This document shows positions 1 to 8,960 of a stretch of DNA of 32,051 nucleotides, piece by piece (positions within the stretch are counted from its first letter, which is position 1; each line of letters opens with the position of its first letter). A program made the position numbers and the translations under genes. Location: contig JANYDF010000111.1 in the NCBI GenBank assembly GCA_025359905.1, positions 1-32,051 of the forward strand, written 5' to 3'. The notes under the pieces were generated by a model that did no database searches, had not been told where the DNA came from, and saw only the letters and a list, made by a program, of their open reading frames with translations. The stretch is from Rhodospirillales bacterium. Lineage in GTDB: Bacteria > Pseudomonadota > Alphaproteobacteria > Acetobacterales > Acetobacteraceae.

Positions 1-2502
1 ATGGGAACATTGCCAGAACCCTTTTCGACGTGGTTCGCCGGCCGGGGCTGGACGGCGCGGCCGCACCAGCTTGCGGTGCTGGCCGCCGCGCAGGCGGGCG
101 GCAGCGCGTTGCTGATCGCGCCGACCGGCGGCGGCAAGACGCTGGCGGGGTTTCTGCCCAGCCTGATCGACCTGCACGCTAACCCCTGCGCGGGTTTGCA
201 TACGCTTTATGTCAGCCCGCTCAAGGCCTTGGCCGCCGACATCGCGCGCAATCTGGTGATTCCGGTGTCCGAGATGAAACTCGGCATCAGCATTGCCACC
301 CGCACCGGCGACACCAGCAGCGAGCAGCGGCGCAAGCAGCGCGAGCAGCCGCCCAATGTGTTGCTGACCACCCCGGAGAGCCTCGCGGTGCTGGTGTCGC
401 AGCCGGAAACCGCCGCGTTTTTCGGGTCGTTATCCGCCATCATCATCGACGAAGTGCACGCACTGGCGGGCAGCAAGCGCGGCGACCAGTTGGCGCTATG
501 CCTCGCCCGGCTCGGCACGCTGGCGCCGGGGGCGCGCCGGGTGGGGTTGTCCGCGACTGTGGCGCACCGCGGCGCGATTGCCGCCTACGTCTCGCCGACT
601 GGCCAGCCAAGCGGCGTGCGGATCGTGGAGACCGAGGGCGGCGCGCCGCCTGACATCCAGATGATCTTGCCCGAGGACCGGCTGCCGTGGGCGGGGCACA
701 TGGGGCTGAACAGCGCACCGCAAATTCTGCAACGCATTCGCGCGGCCGGCATGACCATCGTGTTCGTCAACACCCGCGCGCAGGCGGAACTGCTGTTTCA
801 GGCGTTGTGGAAGCTGAACAGCGAGACGCTGCCGATTGCCATCCATCACGGCAGCCTTGAATTGGAGCAGCGCCTGCGGGTCGAGGCGGCGATGGCGGCC
901 GGCAAGCTGCGCGCGGTGGTGGCGACCTCGTCGCTCGATCTGGGCATCGACTGGGGCGGGGTGGATCAGGTGTTGCAGGTCGGCGCGCCCAAGGGCGTCA
1001 GCCGGTTGTTGCAACGGGTCGGGCGGTCCAACCACCGGATGGACGAAGCCTCGCGCGCCATTCTGGTGCCCGCAAATCGCTTCGAGGTGCTGGAATGCGA
1101 GGCGGCCATTCTGGGCGTCGCGGCGCGCGAGCTGGACGGCGATGCGCCGCGCCCTGGCGGGCTGGACGTGCTGGCGCAGCATGTGCTGGGCGTGGCCTGT
1201 GCCGCGCCATTTCTGCCGGACGACCTATTTGCCGAAATCCGCCGCGCCGCGCCGTATGCCGATCTGCCGCGCGAGGATTTCAACGACGTGCTGGGGTTTG
1301 TCGAAAACGGCGGTTACGCGCTGGCGGCGTACGACCGGTATCGCAAACTGTTCCGCGATTCCGAGGGGCGGGTGCATGTCCGCTCCGACCGCATCGCCCG
1401 TCAGCACCGGATGAACATCGGCACCATTGTCGAGGAACCGTTGTTGAAGGTGCGCCTGGCCGGGCGCGGCGGGTTCAACCTGGGCGAAGTGGAGGAGTAT
1501 TTCGTCAATGGCCTGACGCCGGGCGACACCTTCATGTTCGCCGGGCGGCTGCTGAAGTTCCTGCGGCTGCGCGAGACCGTGGTGGAGGTGGCCGAGGGCG
1601 GCGAGGGCGAGCCGAAAGTGCCGGCCTACGCGGGCGGACGGATGCCGCTGACCACCAATCTGGCCGACCGGGTGCGCGCCATGCTGAGCCAGCCGGATAC
1701 GTGGGGCGCATTCCCGGCACCTGTGCGGGAGTGGCTGAACCTACAGAAACTGGTCTCCCGCCTGCCCGGCCGCCATGACCTGCTGGTGGAAACCTTCCCG
1801 CGCGGCGACAAGCATTTTCTGGTGGCATACTGCTTCGAGGGCCGCAACGCGCACCAAACGCTTGGGATGCTGCTGACCCGGCGCATGGAGCGGTTCGGCT
1901 TCCAGCCGCTCGGCTTTGTCGCCACCGACTACGTGCTGGCAACCTGGAGCGCCCGCGAGCCGTTCGACGTGGCAAGGCTGTTCGAGCAGGACCTGTTGGG
2001 CGACGATCTTGAAGCTTGGATGGCCGATAGTTCGATGCTGCGCCGCACGTTTCGCAACGTGGCGGTGATCGCCGGGCTGATCGAGCGCCAGCACCCGGGC
2101 CAGGAGAAGACCAAGCGGCAGGTGACGGTCAACAGCGACCTGATTTATCAGGTGCTGCGCCGGCATCAGCCGGACCACGTGCTGCTGCGCGCCACCCGCG
2201 CCGACGCTGCGGGCGGACTGACCGACCTTGGCCGCATCGGCGCGATGCTGGCCCGCGTGCAGGGCCGGGTGCGGCACATGGTGCTGTCGCGCGTTTCGCC
2301 GCTGGCGGTTCCCGTGTTGCTGGAAGTGGGCCGCGAGAGCGTGCGCAACGCCGCCGGCGACGATTTGTTGCTGGAAGAAGCCGAGTTGGTGGCCGAGGCA
2401 ATGGGCGAGGTATTGCCGCCGCCCGCGCGGCCCGGCGCGGCCATTGCCGCACGGCGGCCAAACCGTGAACCGCCAGGGCAAGGGCGGCTGCTGGGACTAT
2501 AG
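1..2502 (+). CDS. Ligase-associated DNA damage response DEXH-box helicase (Lhr-like)
   Basis: An 833-residue superfamily 2 helicase of the Lhr type, expected to act as a 3'-5' ATP-dependent helicase in DNA repair. Visible motifs in order: Walker A APTGGGKT (residues 40-47), TTPES (123-127), the Walker B box DEVH (150-153), SAT (184-186) and the arginine-finger motif QRVGRSNHR (339-347). The remaining roughly 480 residues form the long C-terminal region typical of Lhr-core proteins. In this family the gene often lies with an ATP-dependent DNA ligase, an exonuclease and a phosphoesterase. None of these follows here; the upstream side is outside the window. The ATG at base 1 fits the usual start of the family (a short lead, then a W-F-A-x-R-G-W segment), but a start further upstream cannot be excluded. 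The reading frame is intact. Confidence 0.9.
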   Translation: MGTLPEPFSTWFAGRGWTARPHQLAVLAAAQAGGSALLIAPTGGGKTLAGFLPSLIDLHANPCAGLHTLYVSPLKALAADIARNLVIPVSEMKLGISIATRTGDTSSEQRRKQREQPPNVLLTTPESLAVLVSQPETAAFFGSLSAIIIDEVHALAGSKRGDQLALCLARLGTLAPGARRVGLSATVAHRGAIAAYVSPTGQPSGVRIVETEGGAPPDIQMILPEDRLPWAGHMGLNSAPQILQRIRAAGMTIVFVNTRAQAELLFQALWKLNSETLPIAIHHGSLELEQRLRVEAAMAAGKLRAVVATSSLDLGIDWGGVDQVLQVGAPKGVSRLLQRVGRSNHRMDEASRAILVPANRFEVLECEAAILGVAARELDGDAPRPGGLDVLAQHVLGVACAAPFLPDDLFAEIRRAAPYADLPREDFNDVLGFVENGGYALAAYDRYRKLFRDSEGRVHVRSDRIARQHRMNIGTIVEEPLLKVRLAGRGGFNLGEVEEYFVNGLTPGDTFMFAGRLLKFLRLRETVVEVAEGGEGEPKVPAYAGGRMPLTTNLADRVRAMLSQPDTWGAFPAPVREWLNLQKLVSRLPGRHDLLVETFPRGDKHFLVAYCFEGRNAHQTLGMLLTRRMERFGFQPLGFVATDYVLATWSAREPFDVARLFEQDLLGDDLEAWMADSSMLRRTFRNVAVIAGLIERQHPGQEKTKRQVTVNSDLIYQVLRRHQPDHVLLRATRADAAGGLTDLGRIGAMLARVQGRVRHMVLSRVSPLAVPVLLEVGRESVRNAAGDDLLLEEAELVAEAMGEVLPPPARPGAAIAARRPNREPPGQGRLLGL

Positions 2503-2628
2503 CAACCGCAACGGCTAACAGCTTGTTATTGCGCCGGGCGTAAGCTCTTTTCGCGGCTGGGCGGACCGGCTATCAGAGCCCGGCGCGCGCCAATTTGGCC
2601 TCACGAGCTACGCTGCAAGGAGATTTCG

Positions 2629-3888
2629 GTGAAGCAGATTGGTCACGTCGACGAGATTTCCCGCTACTCGATTTCGGGCTGGGCTGCCGATGAGGACAGC
2701 CCCGGCCAGTCGGTGCGCGTCGTTATCACGCAGAATGGCCGCGAAACCGCGCGGGTGCCGGCGGACATTTACCGCGAGGGCCTGTCCAGGGCATTTCCGG
2801 CGGCCAGCGGCAAACATGGTTTCCACTATTCCTTCAACCCGCCGATGTCGCCGTTTCGCCGCTACGACGTGCAAATCCGCGTCGAACGCGCCAATGAGCC
2901 GCTGCCGCGCGGCCATGCGGTGCTGGAGGCCGTGCATTCGGCGGCGGTGAACGAGGTGGTGCGGCCGAGCAACGCCATCCTGCTATCCACCTCCGGCCGC
3001 TCCGGCTCGACGGTGATGATGGGCATTCTGGCCGGGCATCCGCAAATCGTGGTGGCCGACGAGAAGCCCTACGAAATCGAAATGCTGTGCTACTACTCGT
3101 ACGCGCTGCGCGCGCTGGTCGCCGCCGGCGACCATACCGCATCGTTGCGTCCAGACCGGGTTACGGCGGTCGAGAACCGCTATAAACTTGGTTTCAACCC
3201 GTACACCGCCGAGTATTTCCGCAACCACTTCAAAGACCCAAAGCTGTTCGATAAATTCTTCATTCAGGACATGCCGCGCCGCCTCGGCGGGGCGTTCAAG
3301 GAAATCATTCTCGACTATTACGCGGCTGTCGCCAAAGACAAGAATAAGCAATTCCCTTTGTACTTCGCGGAAAAGAGCCTGCCGGAGCAGGAAGTCCGCA
3401 TGGGAGCGCGGCATTTGTTCGGCCGGGTGCGCGAGATCGTTCTCGTGCGCGACTTGCGCGACGTGGTGTGTTCGTTCGTGCATTCGGCGGGCATAGATTT
3501 CGTCCAGACGGTGCAGGCGATTAAGTCCTCCGGCACAAGGTTCATGGAAATCAAGGCCAACCAGGGCCACGACGTGCATTTCGTGCGCTACGAAGACCTC
3601 GTGCTGGAACCGGAGCAGACGCTCAACGAATTGTATGCGTTCCTCGGCCTGAACGCGGTCACCCACCTCAATCCGTCTTCAATGACCGGGCTGTTCGACA
3701 GCCATGCCACGAGCCGCAGTCCGGCGGCGTCGATCGGGCGCTGGCGGCGCGATCTCAGTGCTGAGCAATTGGAAATGTGCCGCCCATTCTCGGCGTTTCT
3801 GGAAGGCTTTGGCTACGAACCGCCGGCTGAGGGCAGTGTGCAAGTGTTGACGCCGCCGGCGGATATGCCGCCTACGGCGTCAGCTTAA
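2629..3888 (+). CDS. Sulfotransferase family protein with an N-terminal GWA-type domain
   Basis: A 419-residue protein predicted to transfer sulfate from PAPS to an unknown acceptor. The sulfotransferase part covers about residues 115-395. Its 5'-phosphosulfate loop reads SGRSGSTVM (122-130), the 3'-phosphate-binding segment reads VLVRDLRDVVCSFVHS (271-286), and later RYEDL (320-324) and IGRWRRDLS (369-377) are typical of the fold. Residues 1-105 form a separate domain containing ISGWAADED (15-23) and ending near a hydrophobic valine-rich strand. I associate this kind of 'GWA' beta-rich module with some glycosyltransferases and sulfotransferases, but that is from memory. The GTG start is chosen because AAGGAGA at 2617-2623 lies five bases upstream. 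The gene stands alone between the helicase and the exporter operon. No signal peptide is seen, so it is probably cytoplasmic. The substrate is not predictable. Confidence 0.85.
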   Translation: MKQIGHVDEISRYSISGWAADEDSPGQSVRVVITQNGRETARVPADIYREGLSRAFPAASGKHGFHYSFNPPMSPFRRYDVQIRVERANEPLPRGHAVLEAVHSAAVNEVVRPSNAILLSTSGRSGSTVMMGILAGHPQIVVADEKPYEIEMLCYYSYALRALVAAGDHTASLRPDRVTAVENRYKLGFNPYTAEYFRNHFKDPKLFDKFFIQDMPRRLGGAFKEIILDYYAAVAKDKNKQFPLYFAEKSLPEQEVRMGARHLFGRVREIVLVRDLRDVVCSFVHSAGIDFVQTVQAIKSSGTRFMEIKANQGHDVHFVRYEDLVLEPEQTLNELYAFLGLNAVTHLNPSSMTGLFDSHATSRSPAASIGRWRRDLSAEQLEMCRPFSAFLEGFGYEPPAEGSVQVLTPPADMPPTASA

Positions 3889-3970
3889 TGCGCGGCCGGT
3901 TGTTGTTTCAGTTCGATTAAACGGAGGAAAGCAACGCCGCCCGCGTCTTGCATCCGCCCCGGTTTGCGCT

Positions 3971-3995
3971 AAGCCGGCACACCGGAAACCGGCTT
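3971..3995. other. Inverted repeat before the exporter operon
   Basis: AAGCCGG at 3971-3977 pairs with CCGGCTT at 3989-3995 across an 11-base loop, in the 123-base gap between the sulfotransferase and the ABC ATPase. No T-run follows, so it is at most a weak terminator or a leader hairpin. It lies just upstream of the GGAGG ribosome-binding site at 4001-4005. Confidence 0.3.
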
Positions 3996-4011
3996 CAGGC
4001 GGAGGATTGCA

Positions 4012-4767
4012 TTGCCAGCCTTGATCGAGCCCGCTTTGATTGAGATCGCCGCACTCACCAAGCGGTTCGGCGCGTTCACGGCGGTGGATAATGTGTCGTT
4101 CAACGTGGCGCGCGGCGAAGTGTTGGGCTTTCTCGGCCCGAACGGCGCGGGCAAGTCCACCACGATGAAGATGCTGGCCGGGTTTGTTACCCCGACCGCA
4201 GGTAGCGCGCGCATTTGCGGGCATGACGTGCAGTCCGATCCGGTGGCGGCACGGCGGCAGCTCGGCTATCTGCCCGAAGGGGCGCCGACGTATCCCGAAA
4301 TGACCGTGCTTGGGTTCCTGCAATTCTGCGGCCGGTTGCGCGGCTTGCGGGGCGCCACGCTGGATGAGCGGGTCGGCCACGCGGTGGCGATGACGACGCT
4401 CAACGGCGTGCGGTTGCAGCCGGTAGAGACATTGTCGAAGGGCTTTAAGCGCCGCGTCGGGCTGGCGCAGGCGCTGCTGCACGATCCGGCGGTGCTGGTG
4501 CTGGACGAGCCGACCGACGGGTTAGACCCGAACCAGAAGCACGAAGTGCGGCTGCTGATCCGCCGCATGGCCGCCGAGAAGGCCATCATCATCAGCACGC
4601 ATATTCTGGAGGAGGTGGAAGCGGTTTGCACCCGCGCCATCGTGATTGCGAACGGCCGGCTGGTGGCCGACGCCACGCCCGCCGAACTGGCGCGGCGGCA
4701 TCCGTCCGGCAAGCTCGACGATGTGTTCCGCGCCATGACCATGCCCAACAAGAAGGGGGCCGCATGA
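4012..4767 (+). CDS. ABC transporter ATP-binding protein, GldA-like
   Basis: A 251-residue ATPase subunit of an ABC-2 type exporter. It contains Walker A GPNGAGKS (42-49), signature LSKGFKRRVGLAQAL (141-155; the usual LSGGQ is written LSKGF, as in other Gld/Nat-type ATPases), Walker B VLVLDEPTDGLDP (161-173) and the switch histidine H197. The TTG start at 4012 is supported by GGAGG at 4001-4005 with six bases of spacing. The gene is followed by an ATGA overlap with the permease and by a GldG-like protein, so the three very probably form one complex. In Bacteroidetes the homologous GldA-GldF-GldG complex is linked to gliding. Nothing here suggests gliding, and in proteobacteria the cargo of this transporter type is unknown to me. 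Confidence 0.9.
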   Translation: MPALIEPALIEIAALTKRFGAFTAVDNVSFNVARGEVLGFLGPNGAGKSTTMKMLAGFVTPTAGSARICGHDVQSDPVAARRQLGYLPEGAPTYPEMTVLGFLQFCGRLRGLRGATLDERVGHAVAMTTLNGVRLQPVETLSKGFKRRVGLAQALLHDPAVLVLDEPTDGLDPNQKHEVRLLIRRMAAEKAIIISTHILEEVEAVCTRAIVIANGRLVADATPAELARRHPSGKLDDVFRAMTMPNKKGAA

Positions 4768-5513
4768 GCCGCTGGTTTTCAGTGCGCAGCGCGCTGGTGG
4801 TGGCGCGGCGCGAGCTTGGCTCGTATTTCGCCACCCCAGTGGCCGCCGTGTTCATCGTGATCTTCCTGGCGCTGCAAGGCGTGCTGACCTTCAACTTGGG
4901 CAATTTCTTCGACCGCAATCAGGCCGATCTGGCGCCGTTCTTCTCGTTCATCCCGTGGGTGTTCCTGCTGCTGGTGCCCGCCATCACCATGCGGCTGTGG
5001 GCCGAGGAGCGCCGCCAAGGCACCATCGAGCTGCTGCTGACGTTGCCGCTGCGCCAGTCCGAGGCGGTGCTGGGCAAGTTCCTGGCCGCCTGGGCGTTCT
5101 GCGCGGTGGCGCTGGCGTTGACGTTTCCGTTTTGGATCACCGTCAATTTTCTCGGCCGCCCGGATAACGGCGTGATTTTGTGCGGCTACGCGGGCGCGGT
5201 GCTGGTGGCGGGCGCATTCCTGTCGGTGGGGGCCGCGATGTCGGCGGCGACCAAAAATCAGGTGATCGCCTTCGTGCTGTCGCTGGCGGTGTGCTTCATC
5301 TTCGCGGTGGCATCGTATCCGCTGGTGACGGACTTCATCGCGCGCAGTTCGCCCGAGCTCGCCTCCTTCGCACGCCGCATCAGCGTGACCGACCGGTTCC
5401 TCGGGTTCACCCGTGGGGAATTGGAGGTCCGCGATCTGGTGTATTTCGCCTCGTTCATCGGGTTCTGGCTGCTGCTGAACTCGGTCATCGTTGACCATCG
5501 CAAAGCGGACTGA
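4764..5513 (+). CDS. ABC-2 type transporter permease, GldF-like
   Basis: A 249-residue inner-membrane permease with about six hydrophobic segments: roughly residues 24-41, 60-78, 107-128, 140-160, 168-186 and 226-243. EERRQGTIELLLTLPL (81-96) is the characteristic conserved cytoplasmic stretch of ABC-2 permeases next to the second membrane segment. The frame remains open upstream to 4626, but the start at 4764 is preferred because it overlaps the ATPase stop as ATGA, gives a protein of family length, and begins just before the amphipathic segment that precedes the first membrane helix. It is translationally coupled to the ATPase gene and followed after six bases by the GldG-like gene. Confidence 0.88.
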   Translation: MSRWFSVRSALVVARRELGSYFATPVAAVFIVIFLALQGVLTFNLGNFFDRNQADLAPFFSFIPWVFLLLVPAITMRLWAEERRQGTIELLLTLPLRQSEAVLGKFLAAWAFCAVALALTFPFWITVNFLGRPDNGVILCGYAGAVLVAGAFLSVGAAMSAATKNQVIAFVLSLAVCFIFAVASYPLVTDFIARSSPELASFARRISVTDRFLGFTRGELEVRDLVYFASFIGFWLLLNSVIVDHRKAD

Positions 5514-5519
5514 CCGGAC

Positions 5520-7433
5520 ATGACACGCATTGGGCGCAAGCTCTCGTCGTCGGTGGCGGGCGTGATCGCCGTGGCCGCCATCCTGCTCGGGATCAACCTG
5601 CTGGCCGAGACGTACCTGGGCGACGCCCGGCTCGATCTGACCGAGCAGAAGCTTTACACGCTGTCGCCTGGCACCAAGAAAATCGTCAGCGAACTGAAGC
5701 AGCCGATCACGCTGCGGCTGTTCTACTCGCGCCAACTGGGCGCGCAGGTGCCGGTGTATGGCGCTTATGCCGACCGGGTCCGCGAGATGCTGCGCGATTA
5801 CGCGGCGATTTCGCACGGCAATATCAAGCTGGAATTCTACGACCCGGAGACGTTCGGCGATACCGAGGACCGTGCCATGGGCTACGGCCTGCAAGGCGTG
5901 CCGATGGATCGCACCGGAACGCAGGTGTATTTCGGCCTCGCGGGCACCAACCTGCTGGACGACACGCGCACCGTCCCGTTCTTCCAGCCGGAGCGCGAGC
6001 GGTTCCTGGAATTCGACCTGACCAAGCTGGTGCGTGAATTGTCCAACCCGGCGCTGCCGGTGGTGGGCGTGATGAGCGCGCTGCCGCTCGATGGCGACCC
6101 GCAAGCGATGATGATGCGCCAGCCGCAGGCGGCGGGGCCCTGGGTGTCGATGCTGCAACTGCGTCAGAGTTTCGACGTGAAGACCGTGGCACCCGATGCG
6201 CAGGTGATCTCCGCCGATATTCAGGTCCTGCTGGTGGCGCACCCGCAGCACATCAGCGAGCAGTCGCTGTACGCCATCGACCAGTTCGTCATGCGCGGTG
6301 GCAAGCTGATGGCGATGGTGGACCCGAAAAGCGAGGCGCAATCGGCGGTCCCGGACGCCAATGGCGCGCCGGTGGTGGACACCGGCAGTGACCTGAAGAA
6401 GCTGTTCGACGCCTGGGGCATCGACTTCGACAGCAGCAAGGTGGTCGGCGATCTGAACGGCGCGTGGCGGGTGCGCAGCAGCAATCCGAACGACCGGGTG
6501 CAGGCGGTCGACTATGTGCCCTGGTTCAACATCCGCGACGACGGCATCGCGCACGATGACCCGGCGCTGGCCGACCTGTCGCAGATCAGCGTCGCGGCAC
6601 CCGGTGCGCTGGCCAAGAAGCCGGGGGCGGACATCAGCTTCACGCCGCTGTTGAGCAGCAGCGCCAGTTCCGCGCTGCTGAACGTCGATGACCTGCAAGT
6701 GTCGCCCGATCCGGCGAAAATCCTGGCCGGTTTCAAACCGGACGGCGTGCGCCGCGTGATTGCCGCACGGGTGCGCGGCACGTTGAAATCGGCATTCGCA
6801 GCACCCCCTGCCCCGCCCGAGGGCAAGCCGCGCCCGGCCGGCTTCCCGGCCTATATCGCGCAAACCGCAGCGCCTGCGAATCTGGTGCTGTTCGCCGACA
6901 CCGACGTGCTGGCGGATCGCTTCTGGGTACGGGTGCAGGATTTCTTCGGCCAGCAGCAGGCCACGCCGTTCAGCGACAACGGCGCCGCTGTCGCCAATAT
7001 CGTGGGCACCCTGGCGGGCGGCGACGACCTGATCGGCCTGCGCGGCCGCCGCGCCAGCCTGCGGCCATTCGATCTGGTGGACGATATGCAGCGCCGCGCC
7101 GAGGCGCAGTTCCGCAAGACCGAGCAGGATTTGCAGGCGCATCTGACCGAGACCGAGAAGAAGCTGACGGAGTTGCGCACCGGCGGCGCCGATCAGGCCA
7201 AAGCGGCGGTGATTTCGCCCGAACAGCGCGCGGCGATCGACGATCTACAACGCGACATGGTGGCCACGCGCGGCAAATTGCGCGGCGTGCAACTGGAATT
7301 GCGCCGCGAGGTCGACCGGCTGGAGATGTGGCTGCGGCTGTTTAACATCGTGCTGGTGCCAGCATTGCTTGCGGTGGCCGCCATCGGCCTTGGTGTAGCG
7401 CGCAACCGGCGCCGCGCCCGCGCGAGGGTATAA
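5520..7433 (+). CDS. GldG-like ABC transporter auxiliary protein
   Basis: A 637-residue membrane-anchored protein of the GldG / ABC_transp_aux type. An N-terminal membrane segment (about 11-30) is followed by the family's DLTEQKLYTLSPGTKKIV stretch (39-56), then a large domain presumably exposed to the periplasm. Toward the C-terminus is a long charged region with heptad character (about 520-600, rich in E, K, R and L), probably a coiled coil. A second membrane segment (about 606-626) ends in a basic tail. It starts six bases after the permease and ends two bases before the DUF4340 gene, so it is in the middle of one operon. Family knowledge: such proteins accompany ABC-2 exporters and may gather or recognise cargo. 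The exact role here is inference. Confidence 0.85.
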   Translation: MTRIGRKLSSSVAGVIAVAAILLGINLLAETYLGDARLDLTEQKLYTLSPGTKKIVSELKQPITLRLFYSRQLGAQVPVYGAYADRVREMLRDYAAISHGNIKLEFYDPETFGDTEDRAMGYGLQGVPMDRTGTQVYFGLAGTNLLDDTRTVPFFQPERERFLEFDLTKLVRELSNPALPVVGVMSALPLDGDPQAMMMRQPQAAGPWVSMLQLRQSFDVKTVAPDAQVISADIQVLLVAHPQHISEQSLYAIDQFVMRGGKLMAMVDPKSEAQSAVPDANGAPVVDTGSDLKKLFDAWGIDFDSSKVVGDLNGAWRVRSSNPNDRVQAVDYVPWFNIRDDGIAHDDPALADLSQISVAAPGALAKKPGADISFTPLLSSSASSALLNVDDLQVSPDPAKILAGFKPDGVRRVIAARVRGTLKSAFAAPPAPPEGKPRPAGFPAYIAQTAAPANLVLFADTDVLADRFWVRVQDFFGQQQATPFSDNGAAVANIVGTLAGGDDLIGLRGRRASLRPFDLVDDMQRRAEAQFRKTEQDLQAHLTETEKKLTELRTGGADQAKAAVISPEQRAAIDDLQRDMVATRGKLRGVQLELRREVDRLEMWLRLFNIVLVPALLAVAAIGLGVARNRRRARARV

Positions 7434-7435
7434 CG

Positions 7436-8431
7436 ATGAAGACGCGTACCATCATCATCCTGTCCGCCGCCGCCGTACTCGTGCTGGGCCTGGGCTTGGT
7501 GTTCGGCACCGGGAATCGCGAACAGCAAGACACTTCGCCGCTTGGACAACTGGCGTTTCCGAACCTCGCGCCGAAATTGCAGGACGCGGCCAAGCTGGAG
7601 ATTGCCCGCCATGGAAGCACGCTGCGTTTGCTGCGAAATGGTGCGGTCTGGGGGCTGGCCGACCGCCACCAATATTCCGCCGCACAGGGCAAAGTTCGCG
7701 CGCTGGTCGCGGCGCTGACCGAGTTGAAGCTCGAAGAACCGCGCACGGCCAACCCTGGCGATTATGCCCGGCTGGGCGTGGAAGACCCGCAGGGCAAGGA
7801 CGCCAACTCGACCATGCTGCGGGTGCTTGACGCCAATGGCGGCGCAATTGCGGAACTGATCGCCGGGCACCAGCGCGGCAGCGGGATTTATGTCCGCCGT
7901 CCAGGCGAGGCGCAGTCGTGGCTGGCGGAGGGGCAGGTCTCGGTGTCGGCCGAGGCAATGGACTGGATCGATGACACGGTCGCCGACGTCGATGCGGTCA
8001 AGGTTGCCAGCGTGACAGTGACGCGCGACGGCCAGACTCTGCGCTTCGCACGTCAGAACGGCACCATGGCGCTGGTCGCTCCCGCCACGCACCCGCAACT
8101 CGATCCGTTCAAGCTGGAGGATCTGACGCGCGGCCTGCAAAAGCTGAAGTTGACCGAAGTGCAGCCAGCACCGCCGCCAGGAACGGAACTTGGCCGCGCG
8201 GTGGTCACGACGACCGACGGGCTGAACATCACTGTGACCGTCAATCTGTCAGGCCAGGACGTCTGGCTGCAATTGGCGGCATCCGGCGACGGGGCGGCCA
8301 AGGCGGCCGCCGAAGCGTTGCAGGCCAAGGTGAAGGGCTGGGCGTACCGCACCGCGCCCTGGACCCAGCAAGCCTTCGTGCCAACACTTGATGAGTTGAA
8401 AGCCTATCAACCGCCGGCGCCCGCCAAATGA
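7436..8431 (+). CDS. DUF4340 domain-containing membrane-anchored protein
   Basis: A 331-residue protein with one N-terminal membrane anchor or uncleaved signal (about residues 5-24) followed by a soluble domain presumably in the periplasm. The domain resembles DUF4340, which contains repeated beta-rich units of about 150 residues; two such units seem to lie at about 45-180 and 185-325. The C-terminus is proline-rich. It directly follows the GldG-like gene with a two-base gap, and this pairing recurs in proteobacterial Gld-type exporter operons. A structural or chaperone role for the exporter is likely but unproven. No catalytic motif is visible. Confidence 0.8.
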   Translation: MKTRTIIILSAAAVLVLGLGLVFGTGNREQQDTSPLGQLAFPNLAPKLQDAAKLEIARHGSTLRLLRNGAVWGLADRHQYSAAQGKVRALVAALTELKLEEPRTANPGDYARLGVEDPQGKDANSTMLRVLDANGGAIAELIAGHQRGSGIYVRRPGEAQSWLAEGQVSVSAEAMDWIDDTVADVDAVKVASVTVTRDGQTLRFARQNGTMALVAPATHPQLDPFKLEDLTRGLQKLKLTEVQPAPPPGTELGRAVVTTTDGLNITVTVNLSGQDVWLQLAASGDGAAKAAAEALQAKVKGWAYRTAPWTQQAFVPTLDELKAYQPPAPAK

Positions 8432-8859
8432 ACCGGGAATACCCGCCGCGACCGATTGTCGGCATCGGTGTGGCGGTGCTTCGGCCGGGTGCCGCGTTGC
8501 TGGTGCGGCGCGGCACGCCGCCAAATGTGGGCGCCTGGAGCCTGCCCGGCGGGGCGCAGGAACTCGGCGAGACGGCCGAGGCGGCGGCGCGGCGGGAATT
8601 GCTGGAAGAAACCGCGCTAGAAACCGGGCCGCTGCTGCTCGCCGCCAACGTCGACAGCATTCACCGCGACCCAGACGGGCGTGTGCGCTACCACTACACC
8701 ATTCTGGACTTCGCCACCGCCTGGACCGGCGGCACCCCACAGGCGCGCAGTGACATTACCGAGGCCGCCTGGGTGGGGTTCGACAATTTCGATGCCTACG
8801 GGCTGTGGCACGAAGCGCGCCGGGTGATCGAGATTTCTCGCAATTTATTGCGGCTTTAG
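8428..8859 (+). CDS. NUDIX hydrolase
   Basis: A 143-residue NUDIX hydrolase, expected to cleave a nucleoside diphosphate linked to another moiety. The NUDIX box starts at GGAQELGE (about 46-53) and continues through RRELLEETAL (61-70). This matches G-x5-E-x7-R-E-U-x-E-E, with the usual glycine near the end replaced by alanine. WSLPGG just before it is typical of ADP-ribose pyrophosphatase or MutT-like enzymes, but the substrate cannot be read from the sequence. The start codon overlaps the stop of the DUF4340 gene as ATGA, so it is co-translated with the exporter operon even though a functional link is not obvious. A hairpin follows the stop by two bases. Confidence 0.9.
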   Translation: MNREYPPRPIVGIGVAVLRPGAALLVRRGTPPNVGAWSLPGGAQELGETAEAAARRELLEETALETGPLLLAANVDSIHRDPDGRVRYHYTILDFATAWTGGTPQARSDITEAAWVGFDNFDAYGLWHEARRVIEISRNLLRL

Positions 8860-8861
8860 CA

Positions 8862-8879
8862 TCGCAAGGCGGCTTGCGA
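8862..8879 (+). terminator. Hairpin closing the exporter-NUDIX operon
   Basis: TCGCAAG (8862-8868) pairs perfectly with CTTGCGA (8873-8879) across a four-base GCGG loop, beginning two bases after the NUDIX stop. There is no following T-run, so it may be a weak terminator or an mRNA 3'-end stabiliser rather than a classical intrinsic terminator. Confidence 0.45.
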
Positions 8880-8960
8880 GGCTCCGCGCCGCGTGAAACC
8901 CTGAAGCATCGAATAATCCGCCGCCATGTGGGCAGGTGGAAGCGATGGTGGGGTTGGGTC

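Noticed and set aside
71-92. Search for repeat arrays, CRISPR-like spacing or insertion-sequence ends across the window.
   Set aside because: Only short inverted repeats between genes and the 12-bp repeat at 23576-23602 were seen. No regularly spaced array or transposase gene was found; the coordinates given here are only a placeholder.
496-1182. Minus-strand open frame inside the helicase gene.
   Set aside because: Arg/Ala/Gln-rich shadow translation; the helicase motifs on the plus strand span the whole region.
4779-7142. Open frame of 787 codons on the minus strand, antisense to the permease and GldG-like genes.
   Set aside because: Composition is rich in His, Arg and Gln with no recognisable domain. 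It is the usual mirror frame of GC-rich coding DNA, and the plus-strand genes have clear families and operon spacing.
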